A stretch of 64,000 nt of DNA from Kiloniellales bacterium (GCA_030064845.1 JASJEC010000009.1:51662-115661), one strand, 5' to 3'. Shown: positions 1 to 8,181, counted from the first letter of the stretch. Program-made: numbers and translations. Notes: generated by a model not told the origin, from the sequence alone.

Positions 1-99
1 GGTGAGCGCGGCGCGGAACATGGCCGCCGCCTCCTCGTCGGTGATCGGCGCGGGCGCGAAGGCGCGGGGGCGGGTATCGACGGGCACCAGGTGGCGCAT
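1..99 (-). CDS. Unknown protein, 5' end only (runs off left edge)
   Basis: Only the first 33 codons lie in the window. The start is the ATG whose complement is at 97-99. It is supported by AGGAG six bases upstream on the coding strand (complement around 106-110). The visible residues begin MRHLVPVDTRP and continue with an acidic/alanine segment (ITDEEAAAMF). There is no signal peptide. I do not recognise the family and too little is visible to assign a function. A short inverted repeat lies just upstream of the ribosome-binding site, so the gene may have its own operator. Confidence 0.5.
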   Translation of the reverse strand, partial: MRHLVPVDTRPRAFAPAPITDEEAAAMFRAALT

Positions 100-111
100 G
101 GCGGACTCCTA

Positions 112-131
112 CACTATGGCAATATATAGTG
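112..131. promoter_or_regulatory. Inverted repeat CACTAT-N8-ATAGTG, possible operator
   Basis: CACTAT (112-117) and ATAGTG (126-131) are perfect inverted repeats with an AT-rich centre. They sit 12 bases upstream of the start of the leftmost minus-strand gene, overlapping where its promoter or leader should be. The short arms and wide spacing fit a GntR- or LysR-type dimer site. The regulator is unknown and the functional assignment is inference. Confidence 0.35.
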
Positions 132-229
132 GAAACCATGCTATTTGGCAAGTCCGCCCCCGGCGATGCCCGCGAGGAGGAGAGAAATTATCCATGAATA
201 TCACATAGTTGACGCAAACCGCCGGGCTT

Positions 230-790
230 TCAGGCCGCGGGCCGGGCGCGCTCCTCATCGGCTGGCGCGCTCTTCGGCTTCGCAAGCGGCTCCGGCCTCC
301 GTTCCACCTCCTGCCGGCGCTCGAGCCGCGGGCGCCAGACCCCGAGGATCACATTGGCAACCGACAGCGCCAGGATCACGATCAGCGCCGACCACTCGTA
401 GGCGATCACCTCGTCGAGCCGCGCCACCGCGTCCTCGCCCTCGGCGATCCGCCGCGCGAGATCGGCCGCGGGTCCGGCCTTGAACCCGGCGATCGTCAGC
501 ACGCCCTTGAACATGATGATGCCCATGGCCGCCTTGACCCAGGCCCAGCGCTTGTCGAGGTAGGGCTGGTGCACCGCCATGGAGAGCAGGCCGGAGATCA
601 GGGCGACCGCCAGGGACGGCACCAGGATATAGCTGCTGAGCGCCGCGATCGACTGCCTGAGGTCCGCGTAGGCCGCCGGCGTTCCCTGCGGCGCCCAGGC
701 CAGCAGGACCATGTAGCCGAGCAGGCCGCCGATCAGGCCGCAGGCGGCCAGCGTGTGCAGGATCTTCAGAGTCTTGCGCAGCGGCACCAT
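230..790 (-). CDS. DUF2269-like integral membrane protein
   Basis: The protein has 186 residues and about four predicted transmembrane helices (near residues 10-30, 52-72, 85-103 and 133-152), with a hydrophilic Arg/Glu/Pro-rich C-terminal tail of about 30 residues. The opening PLRKTLKILHTLAACGLIGG, with its conserved H, and the later YLDKRWAWVKAAMGI fit the DUF2269 family of predicted inner-membrane proteins, whose function is not established. The ATG start (complement 788-790) opens directly into the first helix. The gene lies alone between a CadD-like gene on the same strand and the partial gene at the window edge. The family call is from motif memory. Confidence 0.65.
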   Translation of the reverse strand: MVPLRKTLKILHTLAACGLIGGLLGYMVLLAWAPQGTPAAYADLRQSIAALSSYILVPSLAVALISGLLSMAVHQPYLDKRWAWVKAAMGIIMFKGVLTIAGFKAGPAADLARRIAEGEDAVARLDEVIAYEWSALIVILALSVANVILGVWRPRLERRQEVERRPEPLAKPKSAPADEERARPAA

Positions 791-884
791 GTCGCCTCAC
801 TTGTGTTGCCCGGGCTGCCGACGGTTCGGCGGAGCGGCCCCACTCTAACGGGCAAGGCGGCAATTCGGCCAGCCGGGTTCGCGC

Positions 885-1463
885 TCACGCCACGTCGGTC
901 GCCGTGTCGAGCAACACGTAGAGGCCGGCGAGGATCATGGCGACGGGCCCCAGCGTTTCCAGGCGCCGGACCAGTGCCGCCGCCCTGGCCGCGACCCGGG
1001 CGAGCAGGAACGCGGCGGCGCTCAGGCCCGCGATCGACGCCAGGCCGCCGGCGAACACCGCGGGGTCGTAGGTCGCGCTGCTGTCGGCGAAGAGCGCGGT
1101 CATGACGACGAAAGAGTCCGAGGTCAGCGAGAGGAAGAGCAGCAGCGTGAGCAGGAACGACGCCGGCGCCCGGCCGAGCTTCGCCTCCGCGCTTCCGGGT
1201 CGAAGGTTGGTCCAGAGCCCCCGGAGGCCCAGGCCGATCGGCACCAGGCCGAGCCACGAGATCCATCCCGCCGGCAGCGCGGCGCCGCCACCGCCGCCCA
1301 GGAGCAGGGCGGCGAGCAGCGCGACCAGCTGCGAGCCCGCGAAGCCGCCCGCCGCGCGGCGCGGGCCCAGCGACGGCATGAGCGCGAAGAGCAGCGCCAT
1401 GTTGTCGAAGTTCGTGGCGACATGGGCCAGCGCCACCGAAAGGACAAATCCGGCGCCGGTCAT
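885..1463 (-). CDS. CadD-like cadmium-resistance/transporter family membrane protein
   Basis: The protein has 192 residues, close to the usual CadD length, and five or six hydrophobic segments. The N-terminal helix carries the NFDNMALLFAL motif and a later helix carries SLTSDSFVVMTALFADS. This internal-repeat pattern with charged residues in helices is typical of the LysE-related cadmium resistance transporter family. Members export or sequester divalent cations or other small solutes across the inner membrane. The substrate cannot be read from the sequence. The gene is followed on the same strand by the DUF2269-like gene, with a gap of about 95 bases, so co-transcription is possible. Confidence 0.6.
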   Translation of the reverse strand: MTGAGFVLSVALAHVATNFDNMALLFALMPSLGPRRAAGGFAGSQLVALLAALLLGGGGGAALPAGWISWLGLVPIGLGLRGLWTNLRPGSAEAKLGRAPASFLLTLLLFLSLTSDSFVVMTALFADSSATYDPAVFAGGLASIAGLSAAAFLLARVAARAAALVRRLETLGPVAMILAGLYVLLDTATDVA

Positions 1464-1633
1464 CCCGGTCGCCTGCCGAAACCTGCGCGTCGCCTGAGGG
1501 CCTTATCTGGACCCGTCGGAGACCGCATCCTGCTACTTTTGCCCGGCCCGGTCACTGCGGTGGCACGTCTGGTGCAGCCCCTGTCTCATCTGCCGAATCG
1601 GCAGTCGGACACTCTGTCCACGGCCCCATCGGG

Positions 1634-2269
1634 TCACACAACGGCTGACATCAGGAAGACCGATCCACCGACACTGATGCAGGGATGCGGGATGACTGCT
1701 TGCCGGTCAATCACCTCGAACCCGCAGCGCTCGTAGAGGCGCACAGCCCCGACGTTCTCTGAAAAGACGCGCAGTGATAGGCGCGGCAATCTTCGCGCAT
1801 CCGCTATTTCTCTTGCACATGCCAGGAACCGACTGCCCAGACCCTGTCCTCGTGCCTCTGGCAGACAACAAAGCTCCGCAATGAACAGACTGTCCGGATC
1901 GCGGAGCAGGCGATAGGGTCTCAAGGCCTGTTCAAGATCCGACGGCAAGGTAGGGCTGTCGTCGGTTTCGGGCCCGTTTGGCGATTTCTTCTCTTCGGGA
2001 TAAGCGATCATGACGCCGAGCCGACGGCTGTCTGCCTCTGCCAGGACTGCATTTGCGAAGCAGACATCGTGCGTGGGATCGGCCAGGTATCTCGCCCCGG
2101 AAGCTTCTACCGGCTCACCATCATCAGAGAGGGCCTTCCATACCGCAGGCCAAACGCCCTCTGAAGACTCGGCGACCAGAGGGACTATGAAAGGTATGTC
2201 CGCACTCGTCGCCCAACGATAGGGCTTCGTTAACGCGGGTCGAGCCGAGGCGGATGCCATGCCGTTCAT
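1634..2269 (-). CDS. GNAT-family N-acetyltransferase
   Basis: The protein is about 211 residues from the ATG at complement 2267-2269 (MNGMASAS). The frame stays open upstream to 2377, but that part is Arg-rich and untypical, and GAAGG lies about nine bases before the chosen start. The core GNAT motif A is visible as ARGQGLGSRFL (the Q/R-x-x-G-x-G/A acetyl-CoA pyrophosphate loop). It is preceded by the beta-4 strand SLFIAELCCLPE and followed by VRLYERCGFEVIDRQ, the usual C-terminal part of the fold. The protein should transfer an acetyl group from acetyl-CoA to an unknown amine. The gene stands alone, with no operon partner. Confidence 0.75.
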   Translation of the reverse strand: MNGMASASARPALTKPYRWATSADIPFIVPLVAESSEGVWPAVWKALSDDGEPVEASGARYLADPTHDVCFANAVLAEADSRRLGVMIAYPEEKKSPNGPETDDSPTLPSDLEQALRPYRLLRDPDSLFIAELCCLPEARGQGLGSRFLACAREIADARRLPRLSLRVFSENVGAVRLYERCGFEVIDRQAVIPHPCISVGGSVFLMSAVV

Positions 2270-2582
2270 GCCTTGGCGCCTTCGTGGACAGCGTCGAATC
2301 GGATCCCGGCGCTGTGCGGCGCGTCGGCGGTGTGTGGTGCACGGATCGTGGCGGTTCCCATCGGTGAAGACTATCAAACCGGATCGGGCACCAACATCCT
2401 GAGGATGCGATATCCGAAGATCTCCCTCCCTTGCCGTCGGGAGTGATTTGCAGGAACGGCAGCTTGTTGGGATAGCTTGACCGAAATCCGCTAGACTGAC
2501 GACCGACGCCCAGTGCCCAGGTTTGTCGCCGTCGTTCTACCGGCATCCCTGACGCCACGATCCCGACCAGAGACGGAGCCCC
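2270..2582. other. Intergenic region between the GNAT gene and greB
   Basis: These 313 bases lie between divergently transcribed genes and should hold both promoters. I see no convincing coding region, tRNA or strong hairpin. The greB leader ends with GACGGAG four bases before the ATG, which is a fair Shine-Dalgarno sequence. Confidence 0.5.
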
Positions 2583-3140
2583 ATGAGCAAGGCCTTTACC
2601 AAGGAGACCGAGGCGGAGGAGCCGGAAGCCGAGCCGGCCCCGCTGCCCAAGGGGAAGAACTACGTCACCCCCAAGGGCCTGCGCCTGCTGCGCGAGGAGT
2701 TCGACCAGCTGCGCCGGGTCGAGCGGCCCAAGGTGGTCGAGGTGGTGGCCTGGGCGGCGGGCAACGGCGACCGGTCGGAGAACGGCGACTACATCTACGG
2801 CAAGAAGCGTCTGCGCGAGATCGACCGCCGCCTGCGCTTTCTCCTGAAGCGGATCGAGAGCGCCGAAGTGGTCGACCCGACGCGCCAGAAGAACCACGAC
2901 CGGGTGTTCTTCGGCGCCACAGTCACCTTCGTCGACGCCGACGCCGACCTGGACGACGAGGGGACCACCCTGCGCATCGTCGGCATCGACGAAGCCAGCG
3001 CCGCGCGCGGCGAGGTGAGCTGGGTCTCGCCCATCGCCCGCGCCCTGATGAAGGCCGAGGAGGGCGACGTGGTCGCCTTCGAGACCCCGACGGGGACGCG
3101 GCAGATCGAAGTGCTCAAGATCGCCTACGAGGAAGATTGA
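2583..3140 (+). CDS. greB: Transcription elongation factor GreB
   Basis: The protein has 185 residues. After an acidic N-terminal extension of about 25 residues comes the antiparallel coiled coil (about 26-100). Its tip loop NGDRSENGDY carries the acidic pair D63 and E66, which in Gre factors coordinate the catalytic Mg2+ in RNA polymerase. GKKRLREIDRRLRFL follows, the GreB-type basic helix. The C-terminal FKBP-like domain (about 105-180) ends in VLKIAYEED. GreB binds the RNA polymerase secondary channel and stimulates cleavage of backtracked RNA. The gene is followed only 11 bases later by a metallo-beta-lactamase-fold gene, so the two may share a transcript. The GreB/GreA decision rests on the GKKRLREIDRR stretch. 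Confidence 0.92.
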   Translation: MSKAFTKETEAEEPEAEPAPLPKGKNYVTPKGLRLLREEFDQLRRVERPKVVEVVAWAAGNGDRSENGDYIYGKKRLREIDRRLRFLLKRIESAEVVDPTRQKNHDRVFFGATVTFVDADADLDDEGTTLRIVGIDEASAARGEVSWVSPIARALMKAEEGDVVAFETPTGTRQIEVLKIAYEED

Positions 3141-3151
3141 GAGTGAAGCGC

Positions 3152-4114
3152 ATGCCTCGTTCGACCAAGATCCTGCTCGCCGCCCTGGTCGGGCTCGCCG
3201 TGCCGCTGGCGGGGATGGCCAGCCAGGACATTCCCGACATGTATCCGGACTCGCCGCTCTATTCGAAGCCGGTCGAGGTGATCCCCCACGTCTGGTCGGC
3301 GATCGGGGCGACCGCGCCGCCGGGCAAGGACAACGCCGGCCACAACAACAACCTCAGCTTCATCGTCACCGGCGACGGCGTGGTGGTGATCAATAGCGGC
3401 GGCTGCGCCTGCCTCGCCGAGGCGCTGCACAAGGAGATCAAGGCGGTCACCGACCAGCCGGTGAAGCTGGTGGTCAACGAGAACGGCCAGGGCCACGCCA
3501 TGCTCGGCAACAGCTATTGGGCCAAGCAGGGCGTGCCGATCCTGGCCCACGTCGACGCTGCCGCCGACTTCGAGGAGAGCGGCCACGAGGACCTGGCGCG
3601 CATGCGGCGCTTCAACGGCCCGCTCGCGGAGGGCACCGAGGTCGTGATGCCCACGGAGACCTTCGAAGAGGCGCGCATCGTCGAGATGGGCGGCTTCCGG
3701 ATCGAGGTGCGCTACCTGGGGCCGGCCCACAGCCCGGGCGACACCGTGGTCTGGCTGCCCGAGCAGAGCCTGGTCATCTCCGGCGACATGGCCTTTCACG
3801 AGCGCCTGCTGCCGATCTTCGAGGACACGGTGACCGCCGACTGGCTCGAGACCTGGGAGAACGAGTTCGAGGCGCTGAACGCGACCTATGTGATCCCCGG
3901 CCACGGTCACCCGACCAACATGGCCCAGGTGCGCCGCTACACCCGCGACTACCTGGTCCACCTGAGGGGCGAGATCCGCAAGCACCTGGACGCCGGCGGC
4001 ACGCTGGAACAGGCCTACTACGTCGACCAGAGCGCCTACGCCAAGCTCGACACCTTCGAGGAGCTGGCCACCCGCAACGCCGGCTACGTCTACGTCGAGA
4101 TGGAGTTCGAGTAG
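3152..4114 (+). CDS. Periplasmic metallo-beta-lactamase-fold protein with altered metal-binding motif
   Basis: The protein is about 320 residues, with an N-terminal signal peptide (KILLAALVGLAVPLAGMA). The ATG at 3152 is chosen, and GTG at 3143 is in frame just upstream. The MBL fold is clear: VIPHVWSAIGA, the DGVVVINSGG strand, GPAHSPGDTVVWLP, SLVISGDMAF and VIPGHGHPTN. The usual HxHxDH zinc motif is replaced by ENGQGH at residues 110-115, so three of its four ligands are lost, while H115, H193, D212 and H251 remain. It resembles the quinoprotein-relay/SoxH type of MBL hydrolase in layout. A one-metal enzyme, an enzyme using a different metal, or a non-enzymatic binding protein are all possible. 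The gene lies 11 bases after greB. Confidence 0.72.
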   Translation: MPRSTKILLAALVGLAVPLAGMASQDIPDMYPDSPLYSKPVEVIPHVWSAIGATAPPGKDNAGHNNNLSFIVTGDGVVVINSGGCACLAEALHKEIKAVTDQPVKLVVNENGQGHAMLGNSYWAKQGVPILAHVDAAADFEESGHEDLARMRRFNGPLAEGTEVVMPTETFEEARIVEMGGFRIEVRYLGPAHSPGDTVVWLPEQSLVISGDMAFHERLLPIFEDTVTADWLETWENEFEALNATYVIPGHGHPTNMAQVRRYTRDYLVHLRGEIRKHLDAGGTLEQAYYVDQSAYAKLDTFEELATRNAGYVYVEMEFE

Positions 4115-4200
4115 CCGCTTCGCGGCCGATCGTGGCTCGCGGCCCCGCTCGATACAAACTTGTTGGAGCAAATTCACCGGGGCTCGCAGCCACCGCGCGT
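4115..4200. other. Intergenic start with a short GC hairpin
   Basis: Directly after the MBL stop codon, GCCGC-TTC-GCGGC (4117-4129) can form a small hairpin, without a T-run behind it. It is too short to be called a terminator with confidence. No gene is seen before the tRNA-like sequence that begins at 4201. Confidence 0.3.
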
Positions 4201-4290
4201 GGAGTTGTGCCGGAGTGGTTGAACGAAGCAGTCTCGAAAGCCGTTGCGCGGGCGATCGTCCTGTTCCCCAGCCTTATTCGAACCATTCGG
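4201..4290 (+). pseudogene. Decayed tRNA-Ser(CGA)-like sequence
   Basis: The first 50 or so bases match the layout of bacterial tRNA-Ser: GGAGTTG acceptor arm, TG, D-arm GCCGGAGTGGTTGAACG, then the anticodon arm with loop CTCGAAA (anticodon CGA). After the anticodon arm the match fades. There is no 3' CAACTCC to close the acceptor stem, the T-stem does not pair, and the anticodon stem (GCAGT/GCCGT) has a mismatch and wobble pairs. It therefore cannot be a functional tRNA. It looks like a relic or partial copy, as often left where mobile DNA integrated, and it lies immediately upstream of the EVE-KAP gene. Confidence 0.5.
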
Positions 4291-4358
4291 CCCGGTTTCA
4301 TCGGTAAAAGGCTGCGTCAAACTCGCTTTTACAGAGCATGAAACCCTAGAATGGGCGA

Positions 4359-4387
4359 GCTATCTCGATTGATTAACCCGAGATAGC
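4359..4387. promoter_or_regulatory. 9-bp inverted repeat upstream of the EVE-KAP gene
   Basis: GCTATCTCG (4359-4367) and CGAGATAGC (4379-4387) are perfect inverted repeats around an 11-base AT-rich centre. The site is 75 bases before the GTG start of the large fusion gene. The arrangement suits an operator for a dimeric regulator, or a leader hairpin. The function is inferred from position only. Confidence 0.4.
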
Positions 4388-4461
4388 GTACCGGCCGCTC
4401 GAAACTCCTGAATTGACATCGCAACGATGTTCCTTGGATCCGCGAGGTAGGCGATCAGAAA

Positions 4462-7400
4462 GTGGAAAACAGGAACTACTGGATCTTCCAGTACACGAAT
4501 CAAAGCCGCACCGATGAGCTCCTAAGGCAAGGATCGATGGGCGACGTGGTTCCATGGCTCTGGAACGAACGTCGTAATGAGCCGCAATCGGGGGATGTTG
4601 TTTTCTTCTTGCGGGCCGGTAATCCGCCAAGAAAGTACCCCCGCAATAGGCCCTGGCGGGGGTTCACAGGGATCGGCGGTGTCTCGGGGCCGCCGGTAGG
4701 TTTGGAGGACCTGCAGACCCGCCGAGGCGTTCCTGTGGAAACAATCGCCTTCTCGCCAGACGATCCGGTACCCGACTGGTGGGTTTGGCACGACCACCGG
4801 GTTGCCGCAGCCAGCGTGCTCTTTGGCCAGCAGGGAACCAACTTCGCGATCGGCCAACCGGCAGCCCAAGCCTTGGCCCGAGCTATGCTCCACAACGACA
4901 GTCTTAAGGGCCCGGGCGAGAAGCTGCTGAACGCGATAGGCCCGGAGCCTGGTGACGCGCTGACGGAGCGAATCGAACGCTCGCGAGGCTGGGTCAACAA
5001 CCACGTGGCCCGGAGCCTGCAGGCAGCCCGCGCCTTCAGCGGCCAGTCAACGCGGCGCGGAGAACTCACTTGGACCCACCTATTGATCGGGCTGATCGTG
5101 CTCGGCCGAGAGCTGCGACCCGAGGCCCGTACGAGCGCTCTGGCCGTGGCCTTGCATGGCTTGGCTGTTCCCAACGGCGACGAGGCTCGCTTCAAGGACT
5201 ACTTGCGGCTCTTGAGGGATCGGAAGGGTGAGCCGCAAGATATCAATCGCCGCGAAGCTGAATTGGTCAACCGCCTTAGTCCAAGTGCTGCGAAGGTTAT
5301 CGAGAAAGCCGCGCGTATCTCGGGCGATGAACTGATCACTGCAGAGGCTTTACTGGCGGCGCTGTTGCAGGCTTCGGCGCACCAAGCCGATGAAGTCTAT
5401 GAAGAGCTGTTTCTGACCGACCGGAACGGGCTGATCGATGGCCTAATAGAGGGTGCCCGGGAACGGTGTCCGCCCAAGGACCTGGAGCGCTTTGCCAATT
5501 GGCTGGACCGGACTGTGCCGCCTGACACGAAGGTGCCACCGCCCGAACCCGACGAGCCCCTGGAGGATACGAAGGAACCACCGCCCGACGCGAAGGTGCC
5601 ACCGCCGGAACCCGACGAGCCCCCGGAGGACACGAACGAACCGCCCCGAGGAGAGGACGCGACGGTACTCGGCCCTCGCATCGCCGGAACGCTCAATGAC
5701 ACCGTGAAACGGGGCGAAGACTTTCTCGATGTCCGGCATGAAGCCCGGGCCTTCGCTCGCCTCATCGCGTCGAACGGGTTCGAGCCGCCGCTCGCGATCG
5801 GTGTGTTTGGCCATTGGGGGACGGGCAAGACGTTCTTCATGGAGCGAATAGCCGAGGCGCTGGATGACCTTACCAAGCGCCCCTCGGCACCCAGTCCGGA
5901 GACGCCTTCTGCGTTCCACGGCAATATCGTTCCGATCCGCTTCAACGCGTGGCACTACATGGAAACCAACGTCTGGGCGAGCCTGGTCGACGTGATCTTT
6001 CGAGAACTGGACGGTTGGCTGCGTCGCAAGGTCGCCGACCAGCAGCGCGGCGATCAGGTCGAGACATTGTTTGAAAGCCTGTCGACGGCCCAGGCAGAGC
6101 GGCTTGAGGCAATCGAGGCTTTTGCCGACAGGCTGCGGGACATGGAGTCCGCCCGCCAGACCCTGCAGACCGCCAACACGGCCGAGGCGAAACACTGGGC
6201 TGCGGTCGCGGGCGAGATCGTTGGGCAAGACGAAACGAGAAAGGCCTTCCACCAAGTGGCCGAGGCATTCGGCCTGAACAAACTGGCTGATGAGGGCGTT
6301 AAGCTGCACGCGGCGATCGAGAAGACCCGCGGCGCCGCGTCCGACGCTGAAGTGCTTTGGACATCGCTGCGCTCCCGCGTTTCCTCGCCTCTCATGCTGA
6401 TGCTTTTGACCGCCCTGGTGCTCGGCCTGCCCGTGCTCCTGTCCTTGTTGGCGAAAAAGATCGACATCGAGCCAACAGTATCGACGCTCACCGGGCTAGC
6501 GACAGCCGCAACGGCCTGGGTCAGCATCGTCGCTGCCCGTACGAAAGGCGTGGTTGCGGCGCTCCGCACCTTGAAGACAGCGTTCGACAAGGTCGAGGCT
6601 GAACGGTCCAAGGCGAAGAAGAACACGCTCGCCCACTACGAGACCAAGATCAACGAGGCGCAGACCGCGCTGAACCTTGCCGAACAAGCTGCCGCGATCG
6701 CGCAGAGGAACCTGCGTGCCGGCTCGGCGACCGGCCGAATTGCCGCATTCATTCGATCGCGCGCGGAAGGCGACACCTACGCCAAGCATCTCGGGATTAT
6801 CGACACAATCCGCCGCGATTTCGAGCAGCTCACAGCGCTGATGGCGACTTCTCGAGATCAGGCGCAACGAGAGATCGACGCGCTGAAGCGTCAACAAGAA
6901 GACCTCGCGATGCGGATCGAGGCCCTGCGAGCCCGTTTTCTCGGCGATAATGCGAGTGAGGCCGACAACGAGCTTTTCCGCCCGGTCGGCGACGCCTTGG
7001 ACCGAATGAAGGAAGTCAACAAGCCGGAAAACCCCCTCGGCGTATCGATCGACCGCATCGTCTTGTTCATCGACGACCTAGACCGTTGCCCACCGGACAA
7101 GGTCTACCGCGTGCTGCAGGCGGTCCATCTGTTCCTCAACTTTCCCCTCTTCGTGATCGTCGTGGGCGTGGATACGCGCTGGATGGAGGCCTCCCTGGTC
7201 AAGGAACTAGGGACGCTGGTTGACGGCAGCGGTGGTACCAGCGCGCAGGACTACTTGGAGAAGATCTTCCAAATTCCCTACTGGACCCGCCGTATGGATC
7301 CGAGTTCAAGTCGCGGGTTCGTTGGCGGTGTCCTGAAGGGAATCCCGGCTGATCTTCCACCAGATGTGACGGAACCTTCCGCCGGGACCAAGGCGGCAAC

Positions 7401-8181
7401 AGGTCCAGACGGCGAGACCCTAGGAGAGACCGGTTCGGCCGGCGTGCCATCGGCGGGCTCACCGGCCGCCCTGACCGGCCAGGCACGCGTTGACGACTCG
7501 AACGGTGCCCAAGAGCCGCCGGCGGGGGATGAAGAGGCCGTCACCGCTGAAGAGGCGGGGGAGGAAGAAGAAGGGTCGGGGGAGGAAGAGGAGGACCGTC
7601 CTGAGATCACGCCCCGCGCGGTGGTCATCAACGATGACGAGCGTGAGATGATTCAGCTGGTGGCTCCCCAGGCTGGCCGTTCTCCGCGTCAGTTGCTGCG
7701 TTTCGTGAACGTTTATGGCCTGATCAAATCCGTGACGGACGAGGATGGGGCGCCACTGATCGATCCGACCAGCGACCACGTTACCTACCGGGCCCTGCTC
7801 GCGCAGCTCGCCATTGCGACCGGATCACCGGCTTCCGCGGGCATCTACTTTGACGCCCTCGCTCGGTGCTCCGGGAACTTCTCGAGGTTGGGAGAACTAA
7901 TCGAAACCACCCCTGATACATCTGAAGCAGAACTAGAGGACCTGCGCACCATTATGCGCGGACTCTTCACTATCCTGGGAATTCAGCTAGCGGCATCGGA
8001 AAAAACAGATGGATGGCCGCTCGTAGAAGACCGCCTAGCGAGGCCGGTTTTGACTAAACTGCAAGAAACCGCTCCGATCGCCCGCCGCTACACTTTCGCG
8101 TCGATCGATGCGATCCTGGCGACACCCATGCCAGAAGACATGCAGGATCCGGTTCAAGCGCTCACTCGCGCCGCCGACTGA
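4462..8181 (+). CDS. EVE/PUA-like + Clp-N-like + KAP-family P-loop NTPase fusion (putative defence protein)
   Basis: The protein has 1239 residues from a GTG start. Residues 1-145 (YWIFQYTNQ, GDVVFFLRAG, FTGIGGVSG) resemble EVE/PUA-like domains, which bind modified bases. Residues 175-330 hold two Clp-N-like helical repeats (ELTWTHLLIGLIVLG and ELITAEALLAALLQ). Residues 351-399 are a Pro/Glu linker built of two 21-residue repeats. The KAP NTPase follows: Walker A GHWGTGKT (450-457), two transmembrane helices (about 643-664 and 673-694), coiled coil, Walker B VLFIDDLDRC (D871/D872), the VVGVDTRW sensor-like strand, and an acidic Glu-rich insert (about 1014-1046). KAP proteins include phage-exclusion PifA. 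An inner-membrane sensor-effector is inferred. The gene is monocistronic, and its codon use looks less GC-biased than its neighbours. Confidence 0.75.
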   Translation: MENRNYWIFQYTNQSRTDELLRQGSMGDVVPWLWNERRNEPQSGDVVFFLRAGNPPRKYPRNRPWRGFTGIGGVSGPPVGLEDLQTRRGVPVETIAFSPDDPVPDWWVWHDHRVAAASVLFGQQGTNFAIGQPAAQALARAMLHNDSLKGPGEKLLNAIGPEPGDALTERIERSRGWVNNHVARSLQAARAFSGQSTRRGELTWTHLLIGLIVLGRELRPEARTSALAVALHGLAVPNGDEARFKDYLRLLRDRKGEPQDINRREAELVNRLSPSAAKVIEKAARISGDELITAEALLAALLQASAHQADEVYEELFLTDRNGLIDGLIEGARERCPPKDLERFANWLDRTVPPDTKVPPPEPDEPLEDTKEPPPDAKVPPPEPDEPPEDTNEPPRGEDATVLGPRIAGTLNDTVKRGEDFLDVRHEARAFARLIASNGFEPPLAIGVFGHWGTGKTFFMERIAEALDDLTKRPSAPSPETPSAFHGNIVPIRFNAWHYMETNVWASLVDVIFRELDGWLRRKVADQQRGDQVETLFESLSTAQAERLEAIEAFADRLRDMESARQTLQTANTAEAKHWAAVAGEIVGQDETRKAFHQVAEAFGLNKLADEGVKLHAAIEKTRGAASDAEVLWTSLRSRVSSPLMLMLLTALVLGLPVLLSLLAKKIDIEPTVSTLTGLATAATAWVSIVAARTKGVVAALRTLKTAFDKVEAERSKAKKNTLAHYETKINEAQTALNLAEQAAAIAQRNLRAGSATGRIAAFIRSRAEGDTYAKHLGIIDTIRRDFEQLTALMATSRDQAQREIDALKRQQEDLAMRIEALRARFLGDNASEADNELFRPVGDALDRMKEVNKPENPLGVSIDRIVLFIDDLDRCPPDKVYRVLQAVHLFLNFPLFVIVVGVDTRWMEASLVKELGTLVDGSGGTSAQDYLEKIFQIPYWTRRMDPSSSRGFVGGVLKGIPADLPPDVTEPSAGTKAATGPDGETLGETGSAGVPSAGSPAALTGQARVDDSNGAQEPPAGDEEAVTAEEAGEEEEGSGEEEEDRPEITPRAVVINDDEREMIQLVAPQAGRSPRQLLRFVNVYGLIKSVTDEDGAPLIDPTSDHVTYRALLAQLAIATGSPASAGIYFDALARCSGNFSRLGELIETTPDTSEAELEDLRTIMRGLFTILGIQLAASEKTDGWPLVEDRLARPVLTKLQETAPIARRYTFASIDAILATPMPEDMQDPVQALTRAAD

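Noticed and set aside
5521..5646. Tandem repeat considered as a CRISPR or satellite
   Set aside because: It has only two copies, in frame inside a coding region, encoding a Pro/Glu linker.
7499..7606. Acidic Glu-rich low-complexity stretch in the KAP protein as a possible frameshift or chimera
   Set aside because: The frame continues without interruption into well-formed sequence on both sides, and acidic inserts are common in large NTPases. It is kept as part of the protein.
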